A stretch of 64,000 nucleotides of DNA, taken from the NCBI GenBank assembly GCA_036365455.1, contig JAWQUS010000022.1:6882001-6946000 (forward strand), given 5' to 3'. The notes beneath the pieces were generated by a model. The model did no database searches, was not told the origin of the DNA, and saw nothing but the letters and a program-made list of their open reading frames with translations. Every line of letters starts with the position of its first letter. Position 1 is the first letter of the stretch. Origin of the DNA: Macrosoma leucophasiata. Its lineage: Eukaryota; Arthropoda; Insecta; Lepidoptera; Hedylidae. Shown here one piece after another: positions 24,083-35,145 of the stretch. The position numbers and the translations under genes were made by a program.

Positions 24083-24478
24083 AGGAGAATATGTAATAAA
24101 GTATTAATACTACGTATAGAATGGACACATCGACGTCCCGCCCGATTTCCCCGCCTCACCCAACCTCCTCCCCTCTTATGGGCGACGTTTGGTATTCTCT
24201 GCGTGCTACGCACACAGGTGCACGTGTAAATACACGTCATTGATTGATGGCTGTGTAACCCCTAGTTTGCACTAAAAACATTAAACATGATGATGTTTCG
24301 CAACTCGTCGCATGACATAAAGTATGTATTGCGATAAATGTCTTGTTGGTGCTAGCGTTCGCACTGCTGTCAAACCTATCATTTTTCTGTGAATGTTTCA
24401 TCAATGCAAACTCACGGTAAAAGAGACCAATTTAAGCGTTTGTATAGAATTTTGTCGGAGTGTCCGCGGTGTGGACAG
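24083..24478 (-). repeat. Family F repeat with an insertion
   Basis: AGAATATGTAATA.. to CCGCGGTGTGG. Unrelated sequence of about 175 bases (24248-24425) interrupts it between TTGATTGATGG and CCAATTTAAGCG. Confidence 0.65.
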
Positions 24479-25423
24479 GGTTAGATTTCTACGCGCGAAA
24501 TAAAGATGTATCCATGAAGTTAGTTACCAGTCACTGTAAAGAAGGCCAGTTTATGGTGTAGAAGAGTTGCACCATTTTACTTACAATGATCGCATAGGTA
24601 CCTAATATATCCAACAAGAAATAATGCACACCATTGTTATGGTAGAATGTTATAGTTTCCATTATTTTGTTACCACCTGTAGCCACTACATTCTAGTAAA
24701 TAAATGATTTATGATTATGATTATGATTATGCACATCGACCTCAGGAAGAAACGTCGGCTTTCGGACGTTACCTATTTTGCGGCGCCCGGCTTAGGCCCG
24801 AGCGATGGCGCGGACGTGTGGCCCCTTACGATAGCAAATGTAAATCTCTTCAACCAGTTTTAAGCGGTGCGCGGGGGAATCACTGAGGGAGATAAGAGAA
24901 TATGCCCAAAAAAAAAAGAGGAAAAAAAAAGTAAAAAAAAAAACATACATACAAAACAAACAAAAGGGGCTAAAAAGCTACTCAAAAAAATATAAAAAAC
25001 AAAAAGTATATGGCCTCCATCAGTGAGTTACCCTGCGTACTACCGTAGTATCCACTTCTATAGATCACGCCCCGGACGCTTCTGGGGCAGATAGGCCCGG
25101 GGAATGAGGACTTCCTCGACTTCCTTATCCTCTTCCTCTGTTACACTTCACGTGCGGAGGGAGGGATGATGATTATGCGTTCGTTACCTTATCTACCTAT
25201 TTCACGTTTGTCGTCCATTTTGATTGAGTTTTGACCAATACCGGACTACGGCTTACATAGACAGTGTGCAGCAGAGATAACGCTCTATGAAGCCGAAACT
25301 AGCCGATTGTCACTTTCATAGGCTCGATGTGCATTATTTCTTGATGAGCACTGTAATATGTTGTACACTTCCCAGCAACGCCCTAATCCGGTGTTCAGAC
25401 CCACAGGGGTCATCCTTAAATAC
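24479..25423. other. Intergenic with family N pieces
   Basis: No gene. 25195-25330 is a family N copy (GTTTTGACCAATACCGG.., AGAGATAACGCTCTATGAAG); 24730-24760 holds its CACATCGACCTCAGGAAG start. A/G-rich low-complexity DNA at 24905-24965. Confidence 0.45.
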
Positions 25424-25697
25424 TTTTTTTTATGTAAGGAAGGTGGTAAATAAGCACGCCGTTCGCATGGATATTAAGTGATGACTGCAGCCTATAGATA
25501 TCTATACAAAACCAGAGATCAAAATGCAGATGCGTTGCCACCCCTGTGACCTTAGTTGTTATGTTTCTATGATAGTTATTACGGGGCCATTCATTACCAT
25601 CTAACCGGAACACGATAGTGCTGAACACTTCAATTTGGCGGCAGATATGCGTCGGAGCCTACCCCCTCAATTCCCTACACTGGAACTACCACCAGTT
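25424..25697 (-). repeat. Family A retroposon, diverged full length
   Basis: TTTTTTTTATGTAAGGAAGG to ACTACCACCAGTTG; about 15-20% different from other copies by eye. Confidence 0.7.
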
Positions 25698-26661
25698 GTA
25701 GTAGTTGTTCTCGTGCACTAATGCAGATAGCAGCCGGTTTTACTGCAAGGATATTCAGCAATAACTCCGCGGTATGTTTTCATAGGTTCCCGTTAGCAGG
25801 CGAAATAAAACAACTTGCAAAATATAAAAGAGCGCCAAGTCCAATAATAATATAGATGATGAGATAGTATGAGATAATATGCCTTTGAAACTTATCTCCC
25901 ACAAATCTTTCTCTGAAGATTCAGACGCCGGCAGAATGTTTCGTTTATGAGATGTTTAACTACCTAACATTGTAACTTCGAAAGATTCGCCAACAGACTA
26001 GCACTCGTCAGCATCTGCCGCAGTAAGCTCGCCTAAAATAAATTTAAGAATCGTATAGGTTTTTACTTAAAGTATCTACCGGGACGCAGTCGTGGACGCT
26101 GTTAGTATAATAACGCGTTAATATGAGTAAATTCAGTAACAAAAAGCTAAATATATGTCGATGAATAGGTCCACCTCCTATTTATTGCATAGACCAAGTA
26201 AATATAAGTGACAAAAAGTAATGTACCTAATGCTAATACTGCATAAATATAGCTCTGCTTCCCCGATATGAAAGATATGATTAAGAACTAGCAGTAATAA
26301 AGTAATGTTCATAACTTGTCAGTCTTGCCGCTGCACACTTCATGCGCCAAGTAAGCAGCGGACGTGCGTTAATATTAGACGTGGGCGTCGGATACACTTT
26401 ATTGATTGATGTAACGCTGTGTACGCCGACAACATTCATGGCGTTATTACATCGTCTTTTTATATATTTCCTCCTTTCCTTATCAACCAAAAAAAAAAAA
26501 ACTGTCTGAGGTATCACATGTGGGACACCCGATTGGAACGTAGTTCCTCTTCAACTTCTAATTAAACACTTTCACAATCCATTGTTTATTTTTAAAATTA
26601 TTAAAAAAATAACTAAAACTACAGACCTACACACGAACACGACAAAACAATGTACGCGTAC
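25698..26661. other. Intergenic, nothing recognised
   Basis: AT-rich, no repeat shared with the window and no ORF with protein-like content. One A-run at 26491-26502. Confidence 0.4.
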
Positions 26662-27029
26662 TAGGGTTGTTGAGGATTCCTCTTCCTCTTCCTCATAATG
26701 AGGAAGTTCCGCAATATTTTGGGTTCCTCAACCGTTTCCGCATCCTCATAAATAAAAACAAAAAAATCCTCTTCCGCTACCGCTTCCCCAAAATTTAAGG
26801 GGAATTTATGAGGAATTTCATTGCGCATGCGCGTCTTGTATCCATGACAATGCACACACACGCCGCAGCGCGATGCCGGGCCGAACGTGGGGCCGAACAA
26901 ACGAGCGAGACCTCCCCTTCCGCTACTGGCGCTGTTCCTTGCTAGTTTGTTTTAATTTTATTGATACATTACATACAATATTATGTTTATACGCGTAAGC
27001 AACTAAAAAGTTCGAAATATTCGGGGCTT

Positions 27030-27190
27030 TACGGAACCGTATCTATGGCAATACCTATCTTCTCTTCCATCAATTGTCCCAGTGAACGACTTTTTAGCAA
27101 TGCTGGATTGGTATATTGAATACGATGAGCTAAGAAACCGGTTGTCAGGGAAAACAGCTTTCAAATTATTTTTTATAAAAATTAACCTCC
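27030..27190 (+). pseudogene. hAT transposase C-terminal remnant
   Basis: Reading frames of this stretch give INCPSERLFSNAGLVY and, after a frameshift and stops, RNRLSGKTAFKLFFIKINL. The P-S-E-R-x-F-S-x-A-G signature and the L..N end belong to the hAT C-terminal dimerisation domain. No intact transposase is present. Confidence 0.65.
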
Positions 27191-27358
27191 CTTTAATTAA
27201 ATTTGATTAATAGTATTCAATTCTTTTATTTTGATTAATAATATTCGACTTAAGTACCTAAGTAACAAAGAAATAACGACTGCATTCCTATTTTCATTTC
27301 AATTTCTAAATTACATTGTATCATTCACTCATCTTTTTTTGTGTGCGTGTGTTGTGTA

Positions 27359-27386
27359 GATAGAAAGAAAGAAAGAAAGAAAGAAA
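27359..27386. repeat. (GAAA)n microsatellite
   Basis: About six GAAA units followed by AATATTTATTTTT; such tracts border several retroposon ends in this window (compare 36405). Confidence 0.9.
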
Positions 27387-27710
27387 AATATTTATTTTTT
27401 TGGCACACACACACAACAACAATAATAAAAATTAAAAACAAGTAAAAATACTATTATATATTTGGTTGAGGGAAGCCAAAAAAAACGGCACCCACCTCAG
27501 CTGATTGCTGCAACAGTGGCTGCAGCGCTGATATTCTGGAATACGAATACGGATACGAATATGTTACTGAACTCGTCCGTAACTCCTGGACCGATTTTGA
27601 TGATTCATTATTGTGTGTGTTTTGAGAATGGTTTAGATTCATAGTTTGGTCCACTGGAAAATGCCCTTTCAATTATTTTTTTTTTGTATGTATGTACGTA
27701 TGTAGTTATA

Positions 27711-27770
27711 CAAAATCCGGTGTCCTGTCTCTATGTAGGTACCTACATAGAGACAGGACACCGGATTTTG
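27711..27770. repeat. 60-bp perfect palindrome
   Basis: CAAAATCCGGTGTCCTGTCT.. through the centre GTAGGTACCTAC to the exact reverse complement ending CACCGGATTTTG; 30+30 bases, no spacer. No coding content. Confidence 0.95.
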
Positions 27771-27826
27771 GGGGTTGGGTCCGCTAGTATTTATAATTTC
27801 GTATCATCCTCTTTTCATCTTTCTGA

Positions 27827-28452
27827 AGCGCGCAAGACCTCGCGGCTGGTGTAGAACGCAAGCGATCTACTCGATTAAGCGATATGGGTGCGGTCGGGTA
27901 TGTATACTGCAACGGTTTATTCGCATTTCACATCGGACGTTAGGTACCAATAGTCGAAAATTGCCACCATCTTCGATCCATATTTTGACACCACTATCGA
28001 ATTCAACACTATTGAATTCCCACAAGAACCATGAAAACGACACTCATCACGAAATAATTGACAAATTGTCAAATTGAAAAATTGTCACCTAAGTCAATTT
28101 TTGACTATTGGTACCTTAAGTAGGTACGAAACGAACGTCCGATACGAAATGCGAATAAACCATTGCAGTATAACTATGAAGGGGGCAAATGAAACTAACG
28201 AATACCGGGGTGGCCGGTCTCAGAGGGGGGGCGATGGGAATAAAGGGTTAAGCCAACGGTCCCGCTTGCTACAGATAAATAGCAGTCGTTAAACCTTGTC
28301 CCGGGCCATATGTATGGGCGGTTTGAAAACATCCGACAGCGGGTTGGCCACTAACCGTTATCTCCACCAACCCGCATTGGAGCAGCGTGGTGGAGTAAGC
28401 TCCAGACCTTCCCTCAAGAAGGGGAGAGACTCGTGCCCAGCAGTGGGACGTT
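27827..28452 (-). repeat. Family M repeat split by family Q
   Basis: 27827-27900 (GAAGCGCGC.., AGCGATCTACTCGATTAAGC) and 28246-28452 (TAGCAGTCGTTAAACC.., CGTGCCCAGCAGTGGGACG) match the intact copies at 37965 and 48229 on the other strand. The middle is replaced by family Q. Confidence 0.65.
27901..28245. mobile_element. Family Q MITE with about 60-bp inverted repeats
   Basis: ATACTGCAACGGTTTATTCG at 27904 pairs with CGAATAAACCATTGCAGTAT at 28153; the arms continue through CGGACGTTAGGTACC. A related end lies at 10034-10146. Non-coding. Confidence 0.65.
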
Positions 28453-28482
28453 TCAAAGGTTCATTACTATTATTATATCATT

Positions 28483-28788
28483 AACTGCCTCAGTAGCGTA
28501 GTGGTAGCAGGCCACTACTACTACGCTGGGGGTCCTGGGTTCGATTCCCGGGTCTGGGACTATCAGAGATAACGGTTAATCTCTGATGCTATTGGGATTT
28601 TTCCATTTTGTGGAAGTTTCCCAGTAGGTACCTTGGAGTTTGGCAATGTGCCCGGAGACGGCAACAGGTTCGCCACCTGTTACATGGGCCAAAACGTAAC
28701 CGACGAGTCGTGGGTGTTTGCATGTATGCTTGAATGCATGCATTTACCTCTGCCTACCCCTTCGGGGATTACAGGCGTGATGTTACGC
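28483..28788 (+). mobile_element. Family B SINE, full length
   Basis: AACTGCCTCAGTAGCGTAGT head, GGTTCGATTCC B box, tail CTACCCCTTCGGGG to GGCGTGATGTTACG. Confidence 0.85.
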
Positions 28789-28913
28789 ACGTTCTTCCTC
28801 TTCCGCTTCCTCATCCGCATCCTCTTCCTCATTAAAAAATCCTCTTACTCATCCGCATCCTCAAAATTTGCGCGTCACAATTCCTCTTCCTCCTCCTCTT
28901 CCTCATAATCACT
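28789..28913. repeat. TTCCTC-rich pyrimidine tract
   Basis: Strand-asymmetric C/T run (TTCCTCTTCCGCTTCCTCAT..), with a matching tract at 26676-26790 near the opposite candidate hAT end. Degenerate 6-base periodicity. Confidence 0.7.
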
Positions 28914-29207
28914 TCCTCAACAACCCTAACACAAGCGTACACAGCAGACGCGCGCGTCACGTGGCTTGTCACTGTCCAGAAAGGGAGAGAACGAATAAGT
29001 CGAATACTATACTCGGCCTGTCTCCTCACCGAGCGCTACGTACTATAGCAAGTGTCGTGAGGATTTTTCGTGACGCTCGCCTAGCCCCCTTAGCCGCCGT
29101 ACCGCGCGATAAGGAACTTCGTTCCAAAAGGAGTAGGTTATCAATTCGATTCGATGCCTCGAGTTCCAGCGTAGGGATACGCCGCCAAATGGTAGTTCAG
29201 CACTATC

Positions 29208-29503
29208 GTCACACCCCGGACACTCGGCTAAAATTCCACACAAATGCAGACATCAATCAGTACACGCACACACCGAAATGTAGCACGTAGGGTTATGACT
29301 TAAAACAATCGTAAAATAAGTTGTCGCACTGGCTACGTGACTAAATTAATGAAAATAGACCGATCGTTCGCCCGCTCGCAACCTCACTGTTGAAGTTTAT
29401 TCAATTGCCTCTCGAGGGGGGGGGGGGGGTTTGATGGATGAAGCGGGGAAATCGGGTGGGACGTTGAAGTGTCCATTCTATAGGTAGTATTATTACATAT
29501 TCT
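29208..29503 (+). repeat. Family F repeat, interrupted
   Basis: CACACCCCGGACACTCGGCT start and TTACATATTCTCT end; about 125 unrelated bases and a run of about 15 G (29416-29430) interrupt the middle. Confidence 0.6.
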
Positions 29504-29509
29504 CTACTA

Positions 29510-29800
29510 TCGTTCTCCACTACTATTACGCTGGAGGTCCTGGGTTCGATTCCCGGGTCGGGGACTATCAGAGATAACGGTTTAAAATCCTTTATCTCAG
29601 CTTCTATTGGGATTTTTCAATTTTCTGGAAGTTTCCCAGTACCCCGGAGTTTGGTAATGTGCCTGGAGATGGCAACAGGTCCGCCACCTGTTACATGGGC
29701 CTAAAACGTAACCGGCGAGTCGTGGGTGTTTGCATGTATGATTGAATGCATGCATTTACCTCTGCCTACCCCTTCGGGGATTACAGGCGTGAAGTTACGT
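29510..29800 (+). mobile_element. Family B SINE, lightly 5'-truncated
   Basis: From CCACTACTATTACGCTGGAG through GGTTCGATTCCCGGG to GGCGTGAAGTTACG; lacks the A box. Confidence 0.8.
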
Positions 29801-29807
29801 CTCTACT

Positions 29808-29980
29808 ATCGTGTTCCGGTTACATATAGTAATGTATGGAGCTATAATAACTATCTCAGAGACAACAACTAAGGTCTCAGGAAGTCAACGCATCTGCATT
29901 TTGACCTCTGGTTTTTGTGTAGATGTCTATAGGCTGCCGTCATCACTCAACATCCATGTAAACTGCATGCTTTATTGCCA
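29808..29980 (+). repeat. Family A retroposon, 5'-truncated
   Basis: CTACTATCGTGTTCCGGTTA to TGCATGCTTTATTGCCAC; poly(A)-sense on the plus strand. Confidence 0.65.
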
Positions 29981-30109
29981 CATTGGTCAATTAAAAAAAC
30001 CGTTTGACCGACATTGCTTACTGACTGCTCTAGCGTCTCACTCTAATAGCGTCACGTCTCTACTTCGACTTACTCGTACATACACACGATGACACGAGTG
30101 GTCATATAA

Positions 30110-30431
30110 CATAGAGTGTCATAGAGCAACATGACCCACCGGCCGCGGCGGACCGGAGGGGAGTAGCCATAACGTTTATTACCGATACAAAACAGTCTGT
30201 CATTATTAGCGGGGAGAACTACGTGTGATACACTCACACTACAAAAATCGTCTATTACTACGAAACTCACACCTTGACTTTAACAAAATACATAAACAAT
30301 TTCACGCACACATTAAAACATCTGGGCGACAGGCGGAGGACCATTTGGTCTTGTACCTTGACAGAGGGGAAAGCCGGCATATGGCTACTCCCCTCCGGTC
30401 CGCGGCGGCCGGTGGCCCGTGTTGCTCTATG
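30110..30431. mobile_element. Family G hAT-type MITE
   Basis: Left end with a doubled CATAGAG (CATAGAGTGTCATAGAGCAAC), right end GTTGCTCTATG; long GC-rich TIRs. Flanks TCATATAA (30102-30109) and TCATATAT (30432-30439) agree at 7 of 8 bases. Confidence 0.8.
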
Positions 30432-30509
30432 TCATATATTAAGTATTCTGTTTTCCACTTGAGGAACGGGACCCTTAAATATTTAACACTTACATCACAG
30501 GCATAGGAC

Positions 30510-30583
30510 TATTTTGTCTTGTACTTTGACAGAGGGGAAAGCCTGCATATGGCTACTCCCCTCCGGTCCGCGGCGGCCGGTGG
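30510..30583. mobile_element. Family G right-end fragment
   Basis: TTTTGTCTTGTACTTTGACA to GCGGCGGCCGGTGGGTC, cut short before the terminus. Confidence 0.7.
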
Positions 30584-30881
30584 GTCTCCATAAGACTCTA
30601 TAGGTTTCCATAAGATATAATTTCCAACTCATCGTCTTATTATATATTTCAAATATATTTTCTTTTTTTATTTTCATTAGCAAAAAACTTGAGTCGTCCA
30701 TTTGTCATTGCCCAAGAGTTCCAGTACCCGTCATATCCTTACGGAGAGTATGATAAATTGTTATGACCTATAATTCTCCTTGCGTAACTCCATAGATTTG
30801 ATGGTTTCAAAAAGAATTACCGAAATCGGGCCAGCCGTTCTCGAGTTTAGAGATTAGCAATAAATTTAGCGATTGTATGAA

Positions 30882-30955
30882 TGTATCTTCAAGAAAGATC
30901 CCTAACGGGGTAGGCAGAGAGTGTAGAGCGCCAGATATCCCGGTCCTGACACTTT
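30882..30955 (-). repeat. Family C LINE 3' UTR fragment
   Basis: ATGTATCTTCAAGAAAGATC then CCTAACGGGGTAGGCAGAGA and CGCCAGATATCCCGGTCCTG: only the last 75 bases of the family C tail. Confidence 0.7.
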
Positions 30956-30984
30956 TAGCAGTTAGTTTTTATTCTTATAGATTA

Positions 30985-31135
30985 CTAGCTGACCCGGCAA
31001 ACTTCGTATTGCCTCACAATGAAATAATGTGTCATTTTCTTACCTTTTAAACCTTCCCTGGACTTCCAAAAACCATTCAACACCAAAATTAGCTAAATCG
31101 GTAGAGCCGTTCTCGAGTTTTAGCGAGACTAACGA
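30985..31135 (-). mobile_element. Helitron-like fragment
   Basis: ACTAGCTGACCCGGCAAACT and CCTCACAATGAAATAATGTG, i.e. a CAGCTAGT terminus on the minus strand; then words shared with 2990-3050. Confidence 0.4.
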
Positions 31136-31151
31136 ACGGCAGTTGATTTTT

Positions 31152-31463
31152 AAACGTAACTTCATGTCTGTAATCCCCGAAGGGGTAGGCAGAGGCAAAT
31201 GCATGCATTCAATCATACATGCAAACACCCACGACTCGCCAGTTACGTTTTTGGCCCATGTAACAGGTGGCGAACCTGTTGCCATCTCCGGGCACATTAC
31301 CAAACTCCGGGGTACTCGGAAACTTCCAGAAAATGGAAAAATCCCAGAAGCAGAGATAAAGGATTTTAAACCGTTATCTCTGATAGTCCCCGACCCGGGA
31401 ATCGTACCCAGGACCTCCAGCGTAATAGTAGTGGCCTGCTACCACTACGCTACTGAGGCAGTT
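31152..31463 (-). mobile_element. Family B SINE, full length
   Basis: AACTTCATGTCTGTAATCCC to GCTACTGAGGCAGTTA on the plus strand; minus-strand head has both boxes. Generates a spurious 150-residue plus-strand ORF. Confidence 0.85.
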
Positions 31464-31777
31464 ATTTTTGATTTTTATTGATTTTTATATAGATAGTATT
31501 ACTTACCATCAAAGTGTTTATTTGCCATTTGTATGTTTGTTTGCCATTTCATGACGTAAAAAAGATCACTAAATTCATCAACGTTTTATCATATTACAAC
31601 CCAATACGGATGTTTACGTACAAGTCCACATAAAATAACTTTTTACGAGCTCTACACATGTATATTAGTATAGCTTTATGTGACAAATTGAAAGACAAAA
31701 ACCACGAAAATAAAATGGTCCATCAATCAAAGGTAGGGTTGACGCGGCGACGTTGCGTGTTATTCATCACTCCAGCC

Positions 31778-32053
31778 CATAGAGCCACCGGCCGCGGCGG
31801 ACTGGAGGGGAGGGGATACAAAACAGTCTGTCATTTTTGATGCGGGGGGAAATGCGTGCAACACACACGCGCCACTACAAAAATCGTCTATTACTACGAA
31901 ATTCACACCTTGACTTTAACAAAATACAGAAACAATTTCACGCACACATTTAAACATCTAGGATCTAGGCGACAGGTACAGGCCCATTTGGGCTTGTACT
32001 TTGACAGAGGGGAAAGCCTGCATATGGCTACTCCCCTCCGGTGTTGCTCTATG
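31778..32053. mobile_element. Family G hAT-type MITE with exact 8-bp duplication
   Basis: CATAGAGCCACCGGCCGCGG to GGTGTTGCTCTATG, flanked by CTCCAGCC on both sides (31770-31777, 32054-32061). Right TIR is shortened. Confidence 0.85.
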
Positions 32054-32139
32054 CTCCAGCCGAAAGACGCACACTGGTGAACAAAACCTGCCCCAAAAGA
32101 CAGCAGTGTTATGCGTCATTGGAGCAGAATCGTATATCG

Positions 32140-32400
32140 TATGTAGCGTCCACTGCAAGTGGACGCCAACTAGTGGAACACACACGAAACCTCACAGTAC
32201 TTATCTAGTACGGTAGATGGCGTGTCAATCGAATAACATCGCACATACGAAGTTTTCTAAAGAGTTGGCATATATACAACTTCCCAACGTCAGTCGTCCA
32301 TCGTTGGGCCGCGACCCGTCAGGCGCTACCACCTCGCCTGGTCGGAGAATCCTCCCTTTTCATCAGAGGAGCATTTCCACCCGTTCCTCCACACGTATAT
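32140..32400 (+). repeat. Family L repeat (LTR-like?)
   Basis: TGTAGCGTCCACTGCAAGTG, ATCGAATAACATCGCACATA and CACCTCGCCTGGTCGGAG recur at 47978-48228. The TG start and length would suit a partial LTR, but no partner or primer site is seen. Confidence 0.45.
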
Positions 32401-33379
32401 ATATCGTATATCTATATATATAAAAATGCAACCCGTTTTCCTTGGTCACGGCATCACGCGTGAATGGCTGGACCGATTTCACTAATTCTTTTTTTGTTGT
32501 ATTTCTTATTATTAGGAGAAGGTTCTTAAGGAAAAAAATATTAATAAAATCTCTCAGAAATATTGAAAAATATACATTTAATTTTGCATATTTGCAAAAA
32601 CGCGCGTAACGAATGTCATTCACAGCCATTGACTATATTGAAAGAGCATCGTTTGATCGGAAACGTGATTACTTAATAAATTCGAGCATCATTTGTTCGC
32701 ATAACCTATTTAGTAATCTGTGGTAGTAGATTAACTTTTAAAAAAAAAATCTGTGGTAATCTGTGATAGTGATGTGCCAACTCGGAAAAAATATTACTCG
32801 ATTTAACTCGAGTGAAATCCAATCATTTATTTAAGTATTTAAAATAATATTTACTATCAATTAAACTATTTTTATAATCAGTAATCACAATATATATTTT
32901 TTTAATTACTGTCTGTGACTGACTGACGGACTGATAAATTGACTGACAACTCTGACTTTTACGTTGCATATAATACGAATACGAAATATCGTTTTACTTG
33001 ACAATGGCAATATGCATAACAAGCGATGCATTTTTTTTTATATATATTTACGAAAAACCAATTGGGGGCGATGTTAGAATAGTATTAGAATTTCAATTAT
33101 TTTTAAATTTTCTGTCTGTTTGTCCCTTTGTCCAGGCTAATCTCCGAAGATACTGGACGGATTCAATGAAACTTTTTATGGGGTATAGATACTAAGCCTG
33201 GCCAACATATAGGCTACTTTTTACTGCGGGAAAATCACTAATTCCCACGGGAATCTCTACATTTTATTTCATTTTCCTATACAAATAGTCCGTATCTATC
33301 AAACCTTTGACACATTATTTCATTGTGAGGCAATACGAAGTTTGCTGGGTCAGTCAGATAGTCGTATGTAAATAACATA
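32401..33379. other. Helitron-like and unassigned sequence
   Basis: 32403-32560 opens TATCTATATATATAAAAATG, a frequent Helitron-like 5' end; 32967-33040 is a family H piece (ATATCGTTTTACTTGACAAT). 33100-33357 has GTCCAGGCTAATCTCCGAAG to AAGTTTGCTGGGTCAG. No gene. Confidence 0.4.
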
Positions 33380-33556
33380 AATGCGAATGTTTGTATACTT
33401 GTTCGTTTGTTACTCCTTCACGCAAAAACTGCTGAACTGATTTTCATGATATTTGGCACACGCGTAGAGGTTAGCTTGGATTAACATAGGGGATAGTTTT
33501 TATCCCGAAAAAATGTTCCTCGAAAAGCGAAACGCGGAAACGCGGGCAACAGCTAG
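33380..33556 (+). mobile_element. Helitron-like 3' part
   Basis: AATGCGAATGTTTGTATACT to AACGCGGAAACGCGGGCAAC AGCTAGT: hairpin plus CTAGT terminus. Confidence 0.5.
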
Positions 33557-33759
33557 TACGCCATAATCGCCAAGCCTGGCAGGCGAATTGACCGCAGAAG
33601 CAGTATTTTTATAGCGCGACGCTGCTGATCATCGGACGCCGCTTATATGGTTGTAATAAAAGCTACCTATATTTAATAGAATTTGCATAAACAGAGAATA
33701 ACCTGACTCGTGATTTCTGGGGCAGAGGTAAAAGATCACACCTTTGGTTTGGTGTATAA

Positions 33760-34135
33760 GGTGAAGTGTTCATCATTTCAGCCGAAAGGCGCCCACTGTT
33801 GGACAAAGGCCTCATCACAAAGATTTCCACAACGAACGATCCTGGGTCGGCCTCATCCAGCGATGGCTTGCAACCTTCACCAGGGTGCGACCGCCTATCG
33901 ACATTGCTAAATAACAATAATCGAAATTATCTTTCATTATCGCCTGTTCGCGAGCTACAAATCGACATGAAAATTTGACAGCAATGACAACGACAAAAGC
34001 AATGTCGATAGGCGGTCGCACCGCCACCTCGTGGGGGGCCTGCCTAATCTTCGTCTTTCAGTACGCGATCGCCATTCAAGAACTCTTCTGCCCCAACGGT
34101 CGGACAACGGCCTATGTCGGTTACTTTGGTTCTCA
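33760..34135. repeat. Family S LINE tail with nested MITE
   Basis: GCCGAAAGGCGCCCACTGTT, GGACAAAGGCC, CCTCATCCAGCGATGGC, then after an insertion CACCTCGTGGGGGGCCTGCC and TTCTGCCCCAACGGTCGG. A common moth LINE 3' end; matches 19738-19885. Confidence 0.6.
33894..34022. mobile_element. 129-bp MITE with 25-bp perfect TIRs
   Basis: GGTGCGACCGCCTATCGACA (+TTGCT) at the left is exactly inverted at the right (33998-34022). It splits the family S tail between CACCAG and GCCACCTCG. Non-coding; superfamily unknown. Confidence 0.85.
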
Positions 34136-34774
34136 TACAGATCTCCTCATATCTGATTCGATCTCGCAGGGAAACTAAGAGCATAGCTTTCCACTGCTCT
34201 CTGCGTGACCTTGAGCCTTCTTATGAGGAAATGAGGCTCATAGAAAGCGACCACGTTTCTTCTTCACTGGCAACACGTACCTATTATGATAAGTTTGAGC
34301 AACGATGTTTTATACACAAACACTAACTCATCACAAGAATATTTTTCATAAGAAAATAATTACGCATAGAACTTGTCAACCCTGACCATAACCATAGATC
34401 AAACAGCCAAATCGGAATGGAGGCGACAGTAATAAAATAAAAAGCTTAGCTCACACTAATTATAGCGTGTAGTTGATTGAACGATAGACACGGCTAGTCT
34501 AAATAAGGGAGGAATAAACAAAAACTTCACGCCTGTATTTATAAAACAGTATGTGTATACACATACGTTTATTTGTTTTTTTAAATACGCCTACTCCGCC
34601 GAAAGGACAGGTTCCACCCACAAAGACTGAACGCGTGGCATGGCATTGCACAACGGTTCGATTTATGCGTTCGTTTCTGCACAGAGCGTGTATTTTTTTT
34701 CAAAGATTCAAAGTATCGTAGCGTTCACGATTAACGAAAATTGACTACTATGGTATTTTGAGGCTGGGATTTAT
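34136..34774. other. Intergenic, nothing recognised
   Basis: No shared repeat except a 15-base family B scrap (ACTTCACGCCTGTA) near 34525. No coding signal. Confidence 0.4.
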
Positions 34775-35145
34775 ATGTATCTTCACGCCAGGTCCCTAAC
34801 GGGGTAGGCAGAGAGTGTAGAGCGCCAGATATCCCGGTCCTGACATACCTCTCGTGCCTTGTCTACCTTCATCATTCTCTTCATACATGCACGCCGATTC
34901 CTAAGACTTTTGACCCGAATCAGACAGAACTCGACCTATTTGGTCATGGTAGGTCAGTCTTGGTCTTCCTGGGCCTCTGCGACCATCCACATTAGCATTG
35001 GATATCTGTTTAGTCATTCGCATATTCGACATTCTTTCTAAATACCCGAACCATCGGAGCATGCCTTTTTTCATTTTTACACCGATACTATCATTCACAC
35101 AAAGCCTCTTTCTTACATCTTCGTTACGAACGCGATCGGTGAGTG
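34775..35145 (-). pseudogene. RTE-like LINE tail (family C)
   Basis: Minus strand reads RKRLCVNDSIGVKMKKGMLR, WFGYLERMSNMRMTKQIS, GPGRPRLTYHDQIGRVLSD; a deletion then shifts the frame. Keeps the Trp lost in the 7200 copy. UTR ends CCCCGTTAGGGACCTGGCGT GAAGATACATA. Confidence 0.75.

Larger units (their letters stand above)
26662..28928. mobile_element. Candidate hAT element with 15-bp TIRs, heavily invaded
   Basis: TAGGGTTGTTGAGGA at 26662-26676 is the exact inverse of 28914-28928. Both ends continue into TTCCTC-type low-complexity DNA, and a hAT transposase end lies inside (27030-27190). Family M, Q and B repeats fill much of the interior. No matching 8-base duplication is visible, so a single-element reading is tentative. 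Confidence 0.45.

Noticed and set aside
28868..29290. 140-codon ORF
   Set aside because: Crosses a candidate hAT end, unique sequence and part of family F; no domain.
31029..31481. 150-codon ORF
   Set aside because: Antisense translation of a Helitron fragment and a family B SINE.
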